Both the position numbers and the translations under genes were made by a program. The notes under the pieces were generated by a model. The model saw only the letters and a program-made list of their open reading frames with translations, did not search any database and had not been told where the DNA came from. Positions 1 to 11,480 of a stretch of 64,000 nucleotides of DNA are shown piece by piece. The stretch spans positions 10,312,021-10,376,020 of the forward strand of contig NC_050475.1 of assembly GCF_013373865.1 (NCBI RefSeq), in the 5' to 3' direction. Positions within the stretch are counted from its first letter, which is position 1, and each line of letters starts with the position of its first letter. The DNA comes from Monomorium pharaonis. Lineage: Eukaryota > Arthropoda > Insecta > Hymenoptera > Formicidae.

Positions 1-424
1 ATTCCATAAGTATCTATCGCTTTCGCTTTTTTGACTTTCTTAATCACAGCAGTTTATTACGGTTTTAATTTGTCATATCTTTGCTAACTGTCCTAATTTG
101 TCAAGTAATCGCGAATGTGCATAGCTGCATCGCCACGAGTATTGGCGCGGTGCAGTGAGACGCGAGGGCGGCGAAGCACAGGCAGCGGCACCACTTCTCC
201 TTCTTCCCCCCGCCGCCGGCAGCCAATGCTCGACACAGTGGGCCGCGCTACAGCTCGAGCGTCTCGGCTCTTCACACGGCGCGCTCTCATTCGTACAATT
301 TGAAAAATTTATATCTCGATTATTGATAGACCTAACCCAAGACAATATTGGACTTTTATGTTCATCTCGATCCCGTCTATCTTTCCATTACGGGATGGCT
401 TCCGATTACATTACACCCTGTATA
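1..424 (+). mobile_element. Foldback family A arm, truncated by the window edge
   Basis: This segment is repeated at 4925-5300, in reverse at 5406-5850, forward at 6905-7326 and in reverse at 57690-58050. It has an AT-rich outer part, a GC-rich core near 140-290 and an end reading ACATTACACCCTGTAT. The CAGGGTGT-type terminus beside TA is typical of Tc1/mariner-type MITEs in insects. Short frames through the GC-rich core are repeat sequence and not genes, because every copy carries them on both strands. Confidence 0.75.
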
Positions 425-981
425 ATTCATAATTACATAAGCAAGGTGAAACACGCACGCACGTGTTTGTTTTTCTTCTGTACTCGACCGAAGACTGAAG
501 CATCGCAAGCCTAAACAACGGAAGAAAATGTGATGATTGCAAGGATGTAAAACAAAACAACATCGCGCTCGTTACTCAACTCAGATCATTGCATTGTTTC
601 CTGCTCGAGATAGTTCGTCGCGCGTGTCACTTGCGCAATTTTGGTTACACACACATCTTAACTATATGTAGCATACATTTATACATAGTTATATACAATG
701 CATGTTTGACTGATAATAGAACCAATCATAAATTGCATAAATATTATCATGACTTAGATGAAGTATTATCCAGATTTTTGTTATAAAAACTTTATGCAAA
801 TTCCGCGGGATCCCACAATTCCTACTATATATATATATATTGGATCAAAAAATGAGGATTGCAACCCCTAAGCGCATTAAACGCGCATTTTTTCCATTAA
901 AAGAACAATTTTATTTACTTTAAGGTTCCGAAGTCTGGAATTCCATATCTAGACTAGTGAGACCTTGAATTTTCGGGAGCG
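425..981. other. No gene seen; includes a short TA run
   Basis: Low-complexity AT-rich DNA with a (TA)n tract at about 824-840. No splice-bounded frame or recognisable repeat terminus was found. Confidence 0.5.
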
Positions 982-1060
982 GTCCACTTGGACACCGTTC
1001 ATTTGGACACCATGAACGGTGTCCAAGTGAACGGTGTCCAATAAATGGTGTCCAAGTGGA
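982..1060. repeat. Clustered direct and inverted GGACACC/GGTGTCC repeats
   Basis: GGACACC occurs at 990-996 and 1005-1011, and its reverse complement GGTGTCC at 1018-1024, 1033-1039 and 1047-1053. Neighbouring copies are spaced 13-15 bp apart from start to start. The array folds into a strong hairpin around 1011-1018. A (TA)n tract follows at about 1108-1129. No coding content is apparent. Confidence 0.8.
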
Positions 1061-1254
1061 AGCCTCTCGAATTTTCAGAGCTACCAGGGTTCTCCTGACA
1101 CCTCTGTATGTATATATATATATATATATTCTGATGGATATTATTACACTCCGATCCCACCGTAGATGGGGCGCACCGGAATTGAATCACAAGCAAGTTA
1201 ATAGTCAGCAATGCAATAATTTCTTATTTCTGAAAATCTCGAAAGAGTCACCAT

Positions 1255-1300
1255 ACTGAGCGCCAGGCGCGACAATCCGCGTCACACAAAAAATACTGTC
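1255..1300 (-). other. Possible LTR end and primer-binding-site signature
   Basis: On the minus strand the motif GTGTGACGCGGATTGTCGCG is followed by CCTGGCGCTCA. The same arrangement recurs at 44284-44318 (GTGTGGCGCGAGAAGTCGCG, then CCTGGCGCCCA). A TGGCGC box just after an LTR-like end resembles a retroelement primer-binding site. No paired LTR or coding region was found nearby, so this is only a suggestion. Confidence 0.3.
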
Positions 1301-1499
1301 TTCCTTTATTTACAATAGCCCAACCAGTCTCGGTTAATTCGAGGTAGAAGGGCGGGTCTTTTTTTATTATACGGAGTTCTGAGAGAAGAAGCGTTTCGCA
1401 AAATTAGAAACCGTTATTAAATTATATAAAACAGTGATATATATTCCATTAAATATACAAAAGATTAGAAATAACATAATACGCGGTATAAAGAGAATA

Positions 1500-3310
1500 A
1501 AGCATGTTTGGCGCGGCTCCCTTGTATATATGTATTGTGGATTGTTGTTAGGTTGATGTTTTACTACATTTTGTTTCGTTGCTACGTCTAATCCTAATTG
1601 CTTAATTAAGTCTCGTGTTTTGTAACTGTAGTATCGCGCGGTGTTGAATTGAATTGATTGTGGTTACTACTATTATTTGCGCTCCATGTGAAACGTCGGT
1701 GGATCGCGATCGGTACCAAAATTGATAAATCATGCGACTCATTGATCGGTGCTGCCATCGCTCATCCACCGACGGGAGCAATTGAAAAGGGAACGGAATA
1801 CTCTTGCCGGCGACGATCGTTGCAGGACCGTCTCACCACTGATCGACGAGCAGTCCTCGGGCACGCAACTCATCCGGCGCGAGTAATCTACCGTTTTCGC
1901 ATTGGTGCACGTTCTTTTTGCTGCTTGCCTTGCTCACGCTCTTGCCTGCTGCCTCTTTATTTTCACCGGCCAGCTAGCCACCTGCTTTACACCCGCACCC
2001 GTGGTCAGCCCCAGAATCTACTGGACGAGGAAGCTGAGGCACGTGCCAGGAGGTGAGTCGCTTACGCTTTCCGCTTTTACTGTTATCACTTAGCTTTCGC
2101 TTGCGCGTGCTAACTTATCGCCTTGTGCATGCATAACGCATCGCTATTAGCTTTTTGAGGGGGCTTAACACCCCCCCCCCTCTGGTCCTTCGAGCAAGAC
2201 AATCGGCTGGGCATTACATAACTACATGATTACATGACGATTTATATGGCGATCAATCGAAATTTACAACAGTAATAATGTGACTCGATATGACTCGAAG
2301 GTACTAATACGCAATACCAAAAATTCTTGATATAAATTTAATTGTTACGATGCACGATATGATAATCATTGACTCGAATTTACACGAACAGGATCTATTT
2401 CGACAAGACTTATTCTTACGCAATATAATATAACTGTCGGCGGTCGCTCGGGCGAGGGAAAGATCTCGGATTCGCAAACAAGGTCGGCGAAATCTCCACA
2501 CGGTGTATGAATGTACATGAAATACAACATATAACCGAATTCAATACTTTCAAAGCGCAAAAATTACAATATGCAAGAAATAAAGTTAAGGAGATTCGGG
2601 GCTGGCCAATCCGCCGCGCATGTATTCTGAGAACGATCTCTCTTCGTCCTCTGCGCAATAGTACAAGCTCCAAACTCTCTAAGAGAGAGCCGGCACGGGA
2701 GAGGATGACAGGGATGACATCACTTACCGAGATGTGCCAGGAGGCCTTACAATCTAGCTGGTGGTGACTTGTCCGCTCGCCTCGATGGACGTTGGCCGGA
2801 ATCCTTAGGACTCGCATCTCTTGTGTTGCTAGCTCGCCGAACAGTAAATTCTGGAGGCTCGGATGCGATCCCGCTGAGTTCTCGCGGCGGTACTTGCGTA
2901 CCCTGTGTAAATTTAGAAAAACTATTAATCCCGTTATCGATCGGGAATATTGGGCGATCTAATGCCATTTTCATTTTCCCAGGCTTTCCTCTGTCGTCGA
3001 TATCTCCTGCTGCCACAAATGCTGCCACCTGTCCTACGCACTGCGGAATAATTTTCTCGGCTGGTCAGGCCGCGGCAACTTGTCCGATACGGAATATCAG
3101 GATCCACCGGGGCCTATAAATGCGTCTTGTAGTACGCCAATCTCTGTTTGAATTAAATCGGAGTGTCCTTCAGAGTCCTTATTTGGCCATTTGATTACTT
3201 CGATCTCATTTCTAGGTGCTGCACTTCGTGCTTCCGAACCGCTGCGATAGAGGAACTCAGCCAGAAATCGGCAGTTCCGAGCCCCATTCATACCGTTGTA
3301 TAACCGCATC
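1500..3310. other. GC-richer unassigned region with splice-donor-like sites
   Basis: This stretch is clearly less AT-rich than its surroundings and supports open frames on both strands, of which none is recognisable. Donor-like sites are CCAGGAG/GTGAGTCG on the plus strand near 2053 and CATCTCG/GTAAGTGA on the minus strand near 2724. It could be a decayed LTR element or a 5' non-coding exon region of a host gene. I cannot choose between these. Confidence 0.3.
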
Positions 3311-3539
3311 CTCGATATTTTTCTTGCATCTTTTCACATTTACAGCATAAATTTCTTTCGACTTTTCATCGAGATTTCGCTCGCAATTTCGCAGTCGCTA
3401 AAACATTTAACAAAATTAATTATAATCACGAAAAACGATATGACGCACAAAAATACAAAAAGAATATACGCCGTCGAGGAGAGATCGTTCCCCGCCGATA
3501 CAAGAGTGCAATGGTAAAGGATAGATTGCAATAAGGCCG

Positions 3540-4240
3540 TTTTTTGGCCCCCTACCAAATAACACGAAACTTCGTGATTTGGTTGTTCATGATGGGACTC
3601 ATTAATTCCCCAAGTGGAAGAAACAAATGGTTACTGTAAAATGACAGTTTGAAAGTTTGCATTTTACATGGGATCTTATTGCTATTGATGTGTTTGATAG
3701 TTTATTTAACCATGTCCTAAGGCATGACTATTCACCATACAAAATCACGTCAAAATATATATATATACTAGAACAACACAAATGCGTGCTATGCGCGCGC
3801 TATTTATCCAATACTTATTATGTAACATTGTTCTTTTTGTCTTTTTCCTTTTTTAGTTTTTATTAATAGATATTAATAATATAAGAAAAATAAGAAAAAA
3901 AACATTTATATATTTAAAATTGACATACAAATTTTTATATTCTTTTTAGCTTTAAAACTGTAATAAATATATAAAAAATATAATGTAATATAATAATATA
4001 AAATTTTTTAAAATATATAATATATATAAAATTTTACACAAAAAGTGAGATATGAAACACAATATTTTATAAAATAAACATAAAATGAAAAAATTTAGAG
4101 TATAATGTAATTTAAAAAATTAAATAAATAATGAATCGAATAAAAGATTGTAAGAGTCAAGACGTAGTAAACAGCCTTCTATTTAATTTATTACTTTTTT
4201 ACAATATTTTAAATATTGTGTACGTTTTTACTTTTTCAGC
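3540..4240. other. AT-rich spacer, nothing recognised
   Basis: Very AT-rich sequence (3830-4140 is nearly pure A/T) without a frame, repeat unit or structured element that I can support. Confidence 0.5.
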
Positions 4241-4259
4241 TGACTCGCGCGGCCGGGCG

Positions 4260-5395
4260 ACGCGTGCAGTACGCGTGCAACAATAGATTAGGGGCGATGC
4301 GTCTTCTACGATAATTATGCTTAGAGATTAACGTTCAACATCACGTATTGTCAATACAACTCTAAGTTTTCTTTCATGACGATAGAAAACTTAGAGTTTC
4401 TTTAATTGCATTATTAATTACGATAGATTTTCAGTGATTTATTTAAAATAGAAACACGAGAATCTAATTGATTTCTATTTTATAATCCATCTCTAAATCA
4501 AAAGGAACAAATTTAAAGAAATGAAATTTTTTTCTATCGTTCTCGCATTTTCTATTAGAAAAGTTTGTTCCATTGTTGCATCATTTTGATTAAATATGAA
4601 GAAATATTTATGAATATATCGTGTAAGAGAAAAAAGATAACGATGAGAGAACTCGATGTAGCAAATATTATAATAGACGAAAAAAAAACTATTAATTTGA
4701 GAATCAATTGTGAATTTACGATAATGATTTTACGAATGAATTTACGAATTTTTATCAATGTTTTCATCAAGGATTTTTAACAGTACGATACAATTCGACA
4801 AGAAACAAAGTTCGAATTGTATGATACTGTAAATAAGATATTTAAGAAAAAGAAAGAATATATCGTCAATGTACCGAAAACTATCATTAGTTTACTATAT
4901 TCACAATTACGATAGAAATTAGATTATTTGAAGATTTCATAAGTTTCCATCGCTTTCTCTCTTTTGACTTTCTCAATCACAAAAGTTTATTACGGTTTTA
5001 ATTTGTCCCTATCTTTGCTAAATAATTTTGTCAAGTAATTGCGAATGTGCGTAACGACGCGAGTCTGGGCGCGGTGCGGTGGGAGGCGAGAGCGGCCATT
5101 GATGCGAGTCTAGACGCGGTGCTGCGGGACGTGAGGGCGGCGAAGCACAGGCAGCGGCGCCGCTTCTCCTCCTTCCCCCCGCCGCCGGCAGCCAATGCTT
5201 CACAGTGGGCCGCGCTACGGCTCGAGCGGCTCGGCTCTTCCTACGGCGCGCCGCGGCGCGCTCTCATTCGCACAATTTGAAAAATTGATATCTCGATTAT
5301 TTGTAGATCTAACCCAAGAAAATATTGGACCTGTATGTTCATCTCGATCCCTTCTACCTTTTTACGAGTAATGGTCCACATGCGTTGGGACACCC
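4260..5395 (+). mobile_element. Family A-related arm with a variant terminus
   Basis: Homologous to the family A arms from about 4300 (CTACGATAATTATGCTTAGA, also at 6318) through the GC-rich core at 5040-5280. It ends differently, in GGGACACCCTGTA rather than ATTACACCCTGTA, so it is a sister subfamily. It abuts the next element at 5396-5405 and forms an alternating plus/minus/plus series with it. Confidence 0.65.
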
Positions 5396-5405
5396 TGTAT
5401 ATGTT

Positions 5406-7326
5406 AATATACAGGATGTAATGTAATCGGAAGCCATCCCGTAATGGAAAGATAGACGGGATCGAGATGAACATAAAAGTCCAATATTGTCTTGGGTTAG
5501 GTCTATCAATAATCGAGATATAAATTTTTCAAATTGTACGAATGAGAGCGCGCCGTGTGAAGAGCCGAGACGCTCGAGCTGTAGCGCGGCCCACTGTGTC
5601 GAGCATTGGCTGCCGGCGGCGGGGGGAAGAAGGAGAAGCGGTGCCGCTGCCTGTGCTTCGCCGCCCTCGCGTCTCACTGCACCGCGCCAATACTCGTGGC
5701 AATGGCAGCTATGCACATTCGCGATTACTTGACAAATTAGGACAGTTAGCAAAGATATGACAAATTAAAACCGTAATAAACTGCTGTGATTAAGAAAGTC
5801 GAAAGAGCGAAAGCGATAGATACTTATGGAATCTACAAATAATCTAATTTCTATCGTAATTGTGAATAAGTAAATTAATAAACGTTTTTCGTACATTCAC
5901 GAAAGATTCTTTCTTTTTCTTAAATATCTTATTTACAGTATTATACAATTCTAACTTTGTTTCTTATCGAATTGTGTCGTACTGTTAAATCCTTGATGAA
6001 AACATTAATAAAAAATTAACATAAATTTACAATTGATTCTTAAAGTGATAATTTTCTTTTATAAGTGTATTATAATATTTGTCGCATCAAATTCTCTCAT
6101 CGTTTCTTATTGTTTTTTTTCCATGGAATGTTAAATTAACAAAGGTTTATCACAATTAATATCTACGATTGATTCTTCATACATTCTCATTTCGTAAATA
6201 TTTAATTAGAAAATTATAAAATGCGCGATATATCCATATAATATGTTACACTCATTGTTCATAACACGATAGAAAAATATCTCTTGATGTAACGATTTCA
6301 CAATAGATTATGCCTTCTACGATAATTATGCTTAGAGATGTTCAATATCAAATGTTATTAATATAACGAAGAGTTTTTCTTTCATAACGATAGGGAACTC
6401 GGAATTTCTTTTATCTTTAATTACATTATTAATTACGACAGATTTTTACTGATTGATTCAGAATAGATATCAAGAAAAATACAAAAATCTAATTGGTTTC
6501 TCTTTCGTAATCCATTACTTGTCTGAATAAAAAAAAAAAAAGAATTTCAAGAAGTGATATCATTGTCTATCGTTCTCTCGTTTCCTGTTAGGAAAGTATA
6601 TTTTCTCGTTGGAATATGACAAAATATCTACGGAGACATCGTGTTTAATAGTTCTGTTGGAATATTTCGTAAACTTAAGTTCTCTATTGTATAATAACGA
6701 AAGAAAACGCTTTGTTGTTAACCATACTGGTGACATTAACATCTCCAAGTATAATTACGATCGTATCGTATAATTTAATCACGAAATCGTTAGATCAGGC
6801 ATGATACAAGATATTTAAGGAAAAGAAAGAATCTTTCGTGAATGTACGAAAAACTTTTATTAATTTACTTATTCACAATTACGGTAGAAATTAGATTATT
6901 TGTAGATTCCATAAGTATCTATCGCTTTCGCTTTTTCGACTTTCTTAATCACAGCAGTTTATTACGGATTTAATTTGTCATATCTTTGCTAACTCTTAAT
7001 TTGTCAAGTAATCGCGAATGTGCATAGCTGCCATCGCCACGAGTGTTGGCGCGGTGCGGTGAGATGCGAGGGCGGCGAAGCACAGGCAGCGGCACCGCTT
7101 CTCCTTCTTCCCCCCGCCGCCGGCAGCCAATGCTCGACACAGTGGGCCGCGCTACAGCTCGAGCGTCTCGGTTCTTCACACGGCGCGCTCTCATTCGTAC
7201 AATTTGAAAAATTTATATCTCGATTATTGATAGACCTAACCCAAGACAATATTGGACTTTTATGTTCATCTCGATCCCGTCTATCTTTCCATTACGGGAT
7301 GGCTTCTGATTACATTACACCCTGCA
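5406..7326. mobile_element. Family A foldback element with ~0.9-kb inverted arms
   Basis: The left arm (5406-6310, reverse) and right arm (6310-7326, forward) are inverted copies meeting near 6310. Ends read TACAGGATGTAATG on the left and CATTACACCCTGCA on the right. Each arm has the GC-rich core (5540-5700 and 7020-7200). No transposase is present, so it would be non-autonomous. Mariner-type affiliation is inferred from the CAGGGTGT-like termini. Confidence 0.65.
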
Positions 7327-7559
7327 TGTACTTATAGTTTTTCGAGCATTTACATAAATTATTCGATAATAAATTTATTCAAATAAAAATGTAATAAAAA
7401 AGTAAATAATAAAACAATTGCAAATTTATTTATAAAGCAGTGTATTTGTTGTTATTTAATTAAAATAATTTTTAATTTTTAATTCAAATAATTTAATCAA
7501 AATAATTTTTGAAAAACTCATAAATAAATACGAGTGGGTTTCAGTTGTCTACATTCCCA

Positions 7560-8040
7560 GTTGTCTACAGCTTCGTTTGCACACAAATTTTGCAAAGGTG
7601 CCTGATTGCCTGCGTGCCCGATTGTCTACAATTCGATTGCACACATGATATTATTTCGCTCATATACATTACACACATGACATTATTACGCTCATACACA
7701 TTGCACACATGATATTACTTCGCTCATACACTTGCACACATAATATTAATACGTTCATACATATTGTACACATGATATTAATGCGCATAAATACATTGCA
7801 CACATGACATTATTACACTCATACACATTGCACAGGTGATATTATTGCGCTCATACACATTGTACACATGATATTAATACGTTCATACACATTGCACACA
7901 TGATATTAATATGTTCATACACACTGCACACAAGATATTATTACAGTCCTACGCATTGCACACATAATTTTATATTATTAATATTATTGCGCATATGCAC
8001 ATTGCATACATGATATCATTGCGCTCATACACTCTGGAGA
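7560..8040 (+). repeat. 32-bp minisatellite, about 12 diverged units
   Basis: The unit is close to CTCATACACATTGCACACAT followed by GATATTATTACG, 32 bp in all. It recurs from about 7630 to 8035 with frequent single-base changes and occasional length changes. The preceding 7545-7625 contains looser TTGTCTAC/TTGCACAC repeats. The repeats show no spacer-like unique segments, so this is not a CRISPR-like array. Confidence 0.8.
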
Positions 8041-8636
8041 CACAATTCCAATAACTCCAGCATCTTGATTTGACGATGATTTCTGATAATATTTTTTATG
8101 CTAAACAAAAAATTGTATAGATCTTATAGGGCTAACTGCTTTAGTTTTTGAGATATACCATATCAAAAATAAAAAGAAAAGTAGGTAGACCTCGCTTCGC
8201 ATGGAAAGTCGCAAATCCATGTGGAACAGTACAAAGCGTGGACACTTTTCAAAGCCACATGATGTGCAAAAATTCCGATCGCGCAACCTCCCCATGGTGC
8301 ACGTCGGATAACGCTAATGCCGACGGTAAAAGTGACATATTCCGATTCTTGTAATTCGGAAGATTCAATTGGCTTTGACATAACAGTGAATTTTCGCTTG
8401 TTGCTCATAGAAAAAGATACAAATCACGTAAAATAAAGCAAAATGTAAAATAATGGAAACTAACAAGGGGACCTTACGGGTCATGGAACACCGATTTTTT
8501 TATACTTATAGGATTTGAAGATCAGTACCCGGACTTCAATTTCCTAAAGCAGTATGATGCGCTTCTCAAAAATACTCGAGAAAATCGATTTTGAAGATTT
8601 CCGATATCTGTAAGTACAGAAAATTTTAACCTATTG

Positions 8637-8712
8637 TCAGAGCCGCTCGTAGCCGAGCGCACAGAGCTCTAGTTTCGTAAGCGCGGAGTCGCTGGTTCGA
8701 TTCTCGCTCTGG
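8637..8712 (+). ncRNA. tRNA-like Pol III cassette, left arm
   Basis: The ends TCAGAGC and GCTCTGG form a 7-bp acceptor-like stem. GTAGCCGAGCGC resembles an A box and GGTTCGATTCT fits a B box. A run of Ts follows at 8719-8727, as a Pol III terminator would. The anticodon stem does not fold well and the D-loop is long, so this is a tRNA-derived, SINE-like module and probably not a functional tRNA. Confidence 0.6.
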
Positions 8713-9273
8713 CCTCAATTTTTTTTTCATAAGTTAATAAAGTTTTTTTTTAAACCTATATCTTAACATTTATCAAATTGAAATGCTAATTAATTATTAA
8801 ATATTTATTCGTTATTTTTTAAATAAAAATTAAATTGGCTCATGTAATACTGACGAGTAATGTCAAATGTATTTATTATTAATATATTTTATAACATACA
8901 TGAATTAATAACTCATAAAAATTAAACAATCATTTTTATAAATATTATTTTTGTTTTTTATATTATTTTTGTATATAAAAAATAACGAATAATTTTTATT
9001 TAAAAAATAACGAATAAATATTTTTGTATTTACTCGTAATCTCTTAAAAAGTATTTCATTTTCTTTAATGTTTTCCATTTTTTGTACCAAATTTTAATTT
9101 ATTATAAATATTCGCATTTTCAATCAAGTAGTAATTAAAAATAAAAAGATGTTAATTTTTATTTAAAAAATAACGAATAAATATTTAATAATTAATTAGC
9201 ATTTCAATTTGATAAATGTTAAGATATAGGATTTAAAAAAAAACTTTATTAACTTATGAAAAAAAAATTGAGG

Positions 9274-9349
9274 CCAGAGCGAGAATCGAACCAGCGACTC
9301 CGCGCTTACGAAACTAGAGCTCTGTGCGCTCGGCTACGAGCGGCTGTGA
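9274..9349 (-). ncRNA. tRNA-like Pol III cassette, right arm
   Basis: Inverted copy of the 8637 cassette, with the same box A- and box B-like motifs read on the minus strand. One base in the acceptor-like stem differs (minus-strand GTCACAGC versus GTCAGAGC). A T-run follows on the minus strand near 9259-9267. Confidence 0.6.
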
Positions 9350-9526
9350 CAATAAGTTAAAATTTTCTGCACTTACAGATATCGGAAATCTTCAAAATCG
9401 ATTTTCTCGAGTATTTTTGAGAAGCGCATCGTACTGCTTTAGGAAATTGAAGTCCGGGTACTGATCTTCAAATCCTATAAGTATAAAAAAAATCGGTGTT
9501 TCATGACCCGTAAGGTCCCCTTGTAA

Positions 9527-9930
9527 GAAGAAAAGAGAAAATAACGAAAAAGGAGGGAAAAAGAAGAGGGGAGGGGAGAAAGAGAAGCGGGAGAGGATAG
9601 AAAGTAGAAAAGAGAGTACAGAAGAGACAAAGCAAGAAATAATTCACATACGGTTGCCTACGCACTCTACGCAATGGTAACAGCAATCACCTATTTTACA
9701 CATTTGACGATCTTCGAAGCTTAAACGGCTTCATAAATCGAGTTGGGGTCATAAGAACTTCTTTTCACCAGGATCACATATACTACAAATCTACGAAGTT
9801 TCAGCCAAATTCATCGAGACCCATTTTCCATATGTTCTGTGCGGGGTCCTTTTTCTGAGAAACGTGCCAATTCTTATAAAAAATCGGAACATATATCAAA
9901 AAAATTCCTAAGAAAAATTTAAAAAATTCA
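9527..9930. other. Purine-rich tract and unassigned sequence
   Basis: 9530-9610 is strongly purine-rich on the plus strand (GAAAAAGGAGGGAAAAAGAA-like). The rest has no recognised feature. Confidence 0.4.
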
Positions 9931-10073
9931 AACAAAGGGCATAGCGGGAAATAAGCAAGTGAAATCTGCCCCCGCACCAATCGAGCTCAAATCGATGTCA
10001 TTAGTTGAGACCCTTGAGATGTAAAACTTCTCCAAAAATTAGCCACAAAATTGCATTTTTGAGGAGTTATGAA

Positions 10074-10581
10074 GAGTGAGTCCCAGATGCGTACAGTAAT
10101 AAACGGACACAGCAGGCTGAGTGAAACGGACACAGACCAAACGGACACAGTAACAAACGGACACAGACCAAATGCGCACAGATCAAACGGACACAGCAAA
10201 AAACGGACACAGTAACAAACGGACACAGTCGCAAACCCATGTGGTGCAGAGAATGCTTTGCACGCACACGCACACACACACACACACACACACCCCGCAC
10301 CCAACCCGTCGGTAGAGGTGCCCTGAGAAGTTGCAACCCATGTGGTAGGTTCGTGCGCATTTGGTCTGTGTCCGTTTGTTACTGTGTCCGTTTGTTGCTG
10401 TGTCCGTTTGTTATTGTGTCCGTTTATTACTGTGTCCGTTTGGTCTGTGCGCATTTGGTCCGTGTCCGTTTCGCACTGTGTCCATTTGTTACTGTGTTTT
10501 GGTTTGTGTCCGTTTGTTACTGTGTCCGTTTCACTCAGCCTGCTGTGTCCGTTTATTACTGTGCGCATCTGGGACGCTCCC
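10074..10581. mobile_element. 8-bp-TSD foldback MITE with subterminal repeats (copy 1)
   Basis: Ends are GAGTGAGTCCCAGATGCG and the reverse complement of GGGAGCGTCCCAGATGCG. The flanks GTTATGAA (10066-10073) and GTTATGGA (10582-10589) are an 8-bp target duplication with one mismatch. The related right arm near 13255 shows the uninterrupted site GTTATGGAG on the minus strand. Both arms carry arrays of ACGGACACAGTAACAAAC-type units. The middle has a CA microsatellite and a conserved CCCGTCGGTAGAGGTG segment. No ORF is supported. Confidence 0.85.
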
Positions 10582-10689
10582 GTTATGGAGGGAAAAAGAA
10601 AAATAAAAAAAGTGGTTTTTCTCGAAAGCGGTTGACTGATTTTAATGAAAAAAATATATGTTGTAAACATTGTTTAGACAAGTTTAAGA

Positions 10690-11480
10690 AAATTTTAAGT
10701 AATTTTTGTGATGAAAAATCGCGCGCCGCGGCGCACGGCAATTGTCATGTTAACTTTCATATTAGCCTTGTTGCAATGTTGCAATGTTTAGTTGCCAAGA
10801 AAAATTATGATATAATAATATATAATACAATAATACATATAATATTTCCAGGACTGCAATTAATCTATAAAACTTATAGTTTCCGGAGTTTACCACAAAA
10901 AGGTTGCAGTACGTTTTCAAATTCCACATCCACAACCAAAATTTTGCATATTTGTAGCCATTCAGCCTTAATAGTAAAAGGATGGTTTCGCCGAAAACTC
11001 CCTTTCCAAAGTATAACAATCTTTTGGATTTTCTGGAAATGACCAAAAAAAATATGAAAATTTTATTTACCGGTACCAACTTTCTCAAGCCGTGTCGTAT
11101 TTGGCAGAGATGGTAAACAAAAGTGGCAAATTAAACATAGAGTATGTTAAAGACGAGAAAAATGTCCTTAAACTAAAAGTTCCGTCCCGATATATTTCTC
11201 GTACAATATACAAATGTTTCTTACGGTACAAACCAAACAGTATCGGAGTTTCCGGTATAACTCGTTATGTTTGTGAGTGTGCTAAGACGAACTGTTGGTT
11301 GTTGCTCGCATATTGCCGCAATAATCTATTATTTATGGTTATATGTGGTTACATCGTATTTATTTACTGCGTCCCCTCAGGGTTTACAGTCTCAATCATA
11401 AGTCATACAACAGCATTTACTACAAATTAGAATTCAAAAAACCCTCTACGCACCCTGGCCATTATGCGACCTTTACAAAG
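10690..11480 (+). pseudogene. SWIM zinc-finger protein remnant
   Basis: A frame from about 10981 (LDFLEMTKKNMK) leads, with frame changes, to SYLAEMVNKSGKLNIEYVKD and YISRTIYKCFLRYKP at 11092-11240. The cysteine motif CECAK follows and, one frame over, RTVGCCSHIAAIIYYL near 11287-11335. CxC followed by CxH is the SWIM zinc-binding pattern seen in many transposon-linked insect proteins. At least two frame changes separate the parts, so it is broken. An acceptor-like ATATTTCCAG precedes 10853. It lies inside the foldback at 9930-13402 and may be a relic of that element's own gene. A host gene fragment is the alternative. Confidence 0.55.

Larger units (their letters stand above)
8464..9523. mobile_element. 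1.06-kb foldback element, TAA target duplication, tRNA-like cassette in each arm (copy 1)
   Basis: Termini are CAAGGGGACCTTACGGGTCA and its reverse complement, flanked on both sides by TAA (8461-8463 and 9524-9526). The arms are inverted copies over most of their length and each holds a tRNA-like segment followed by a T-run. A second copy lies at 38255-39262, and the terminal CAAGGG is shared with the 4.6-kb element at 18479. A 3-bp TWA-type duplication is typical of PIF/Harbinger elements, but there is no transposase here to confirm this. Confidence 0.85.

Noticed and set aside
73..514. Open frames on both strands through the GC-rich cores (also at 5047-5760, 6970-7337, 57720-57979)
   Set aside because: The same sequence occurs in five repeat copies in both orientations and lacks any domain. 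It is foldback family A repeat, not genes.
7630..8035. CRISPR-like array
   Set aside because: Every part of the unit is repeated and there are no unique spacers; eukaryotic minisatellite.
8163..8408. 81-codon minus-strand frame
   Set aside because: Begins MSNKRKFTVMSKPIESSELQ but has no recognisable domain, splice context or second copy. A chance frame is as likely.
8637..8712. Functional tRNA gene
   Set aside because: The anticodon arm does not pair and the D-loop is long. The cassette occurs as inverted pairs in a mobile element.
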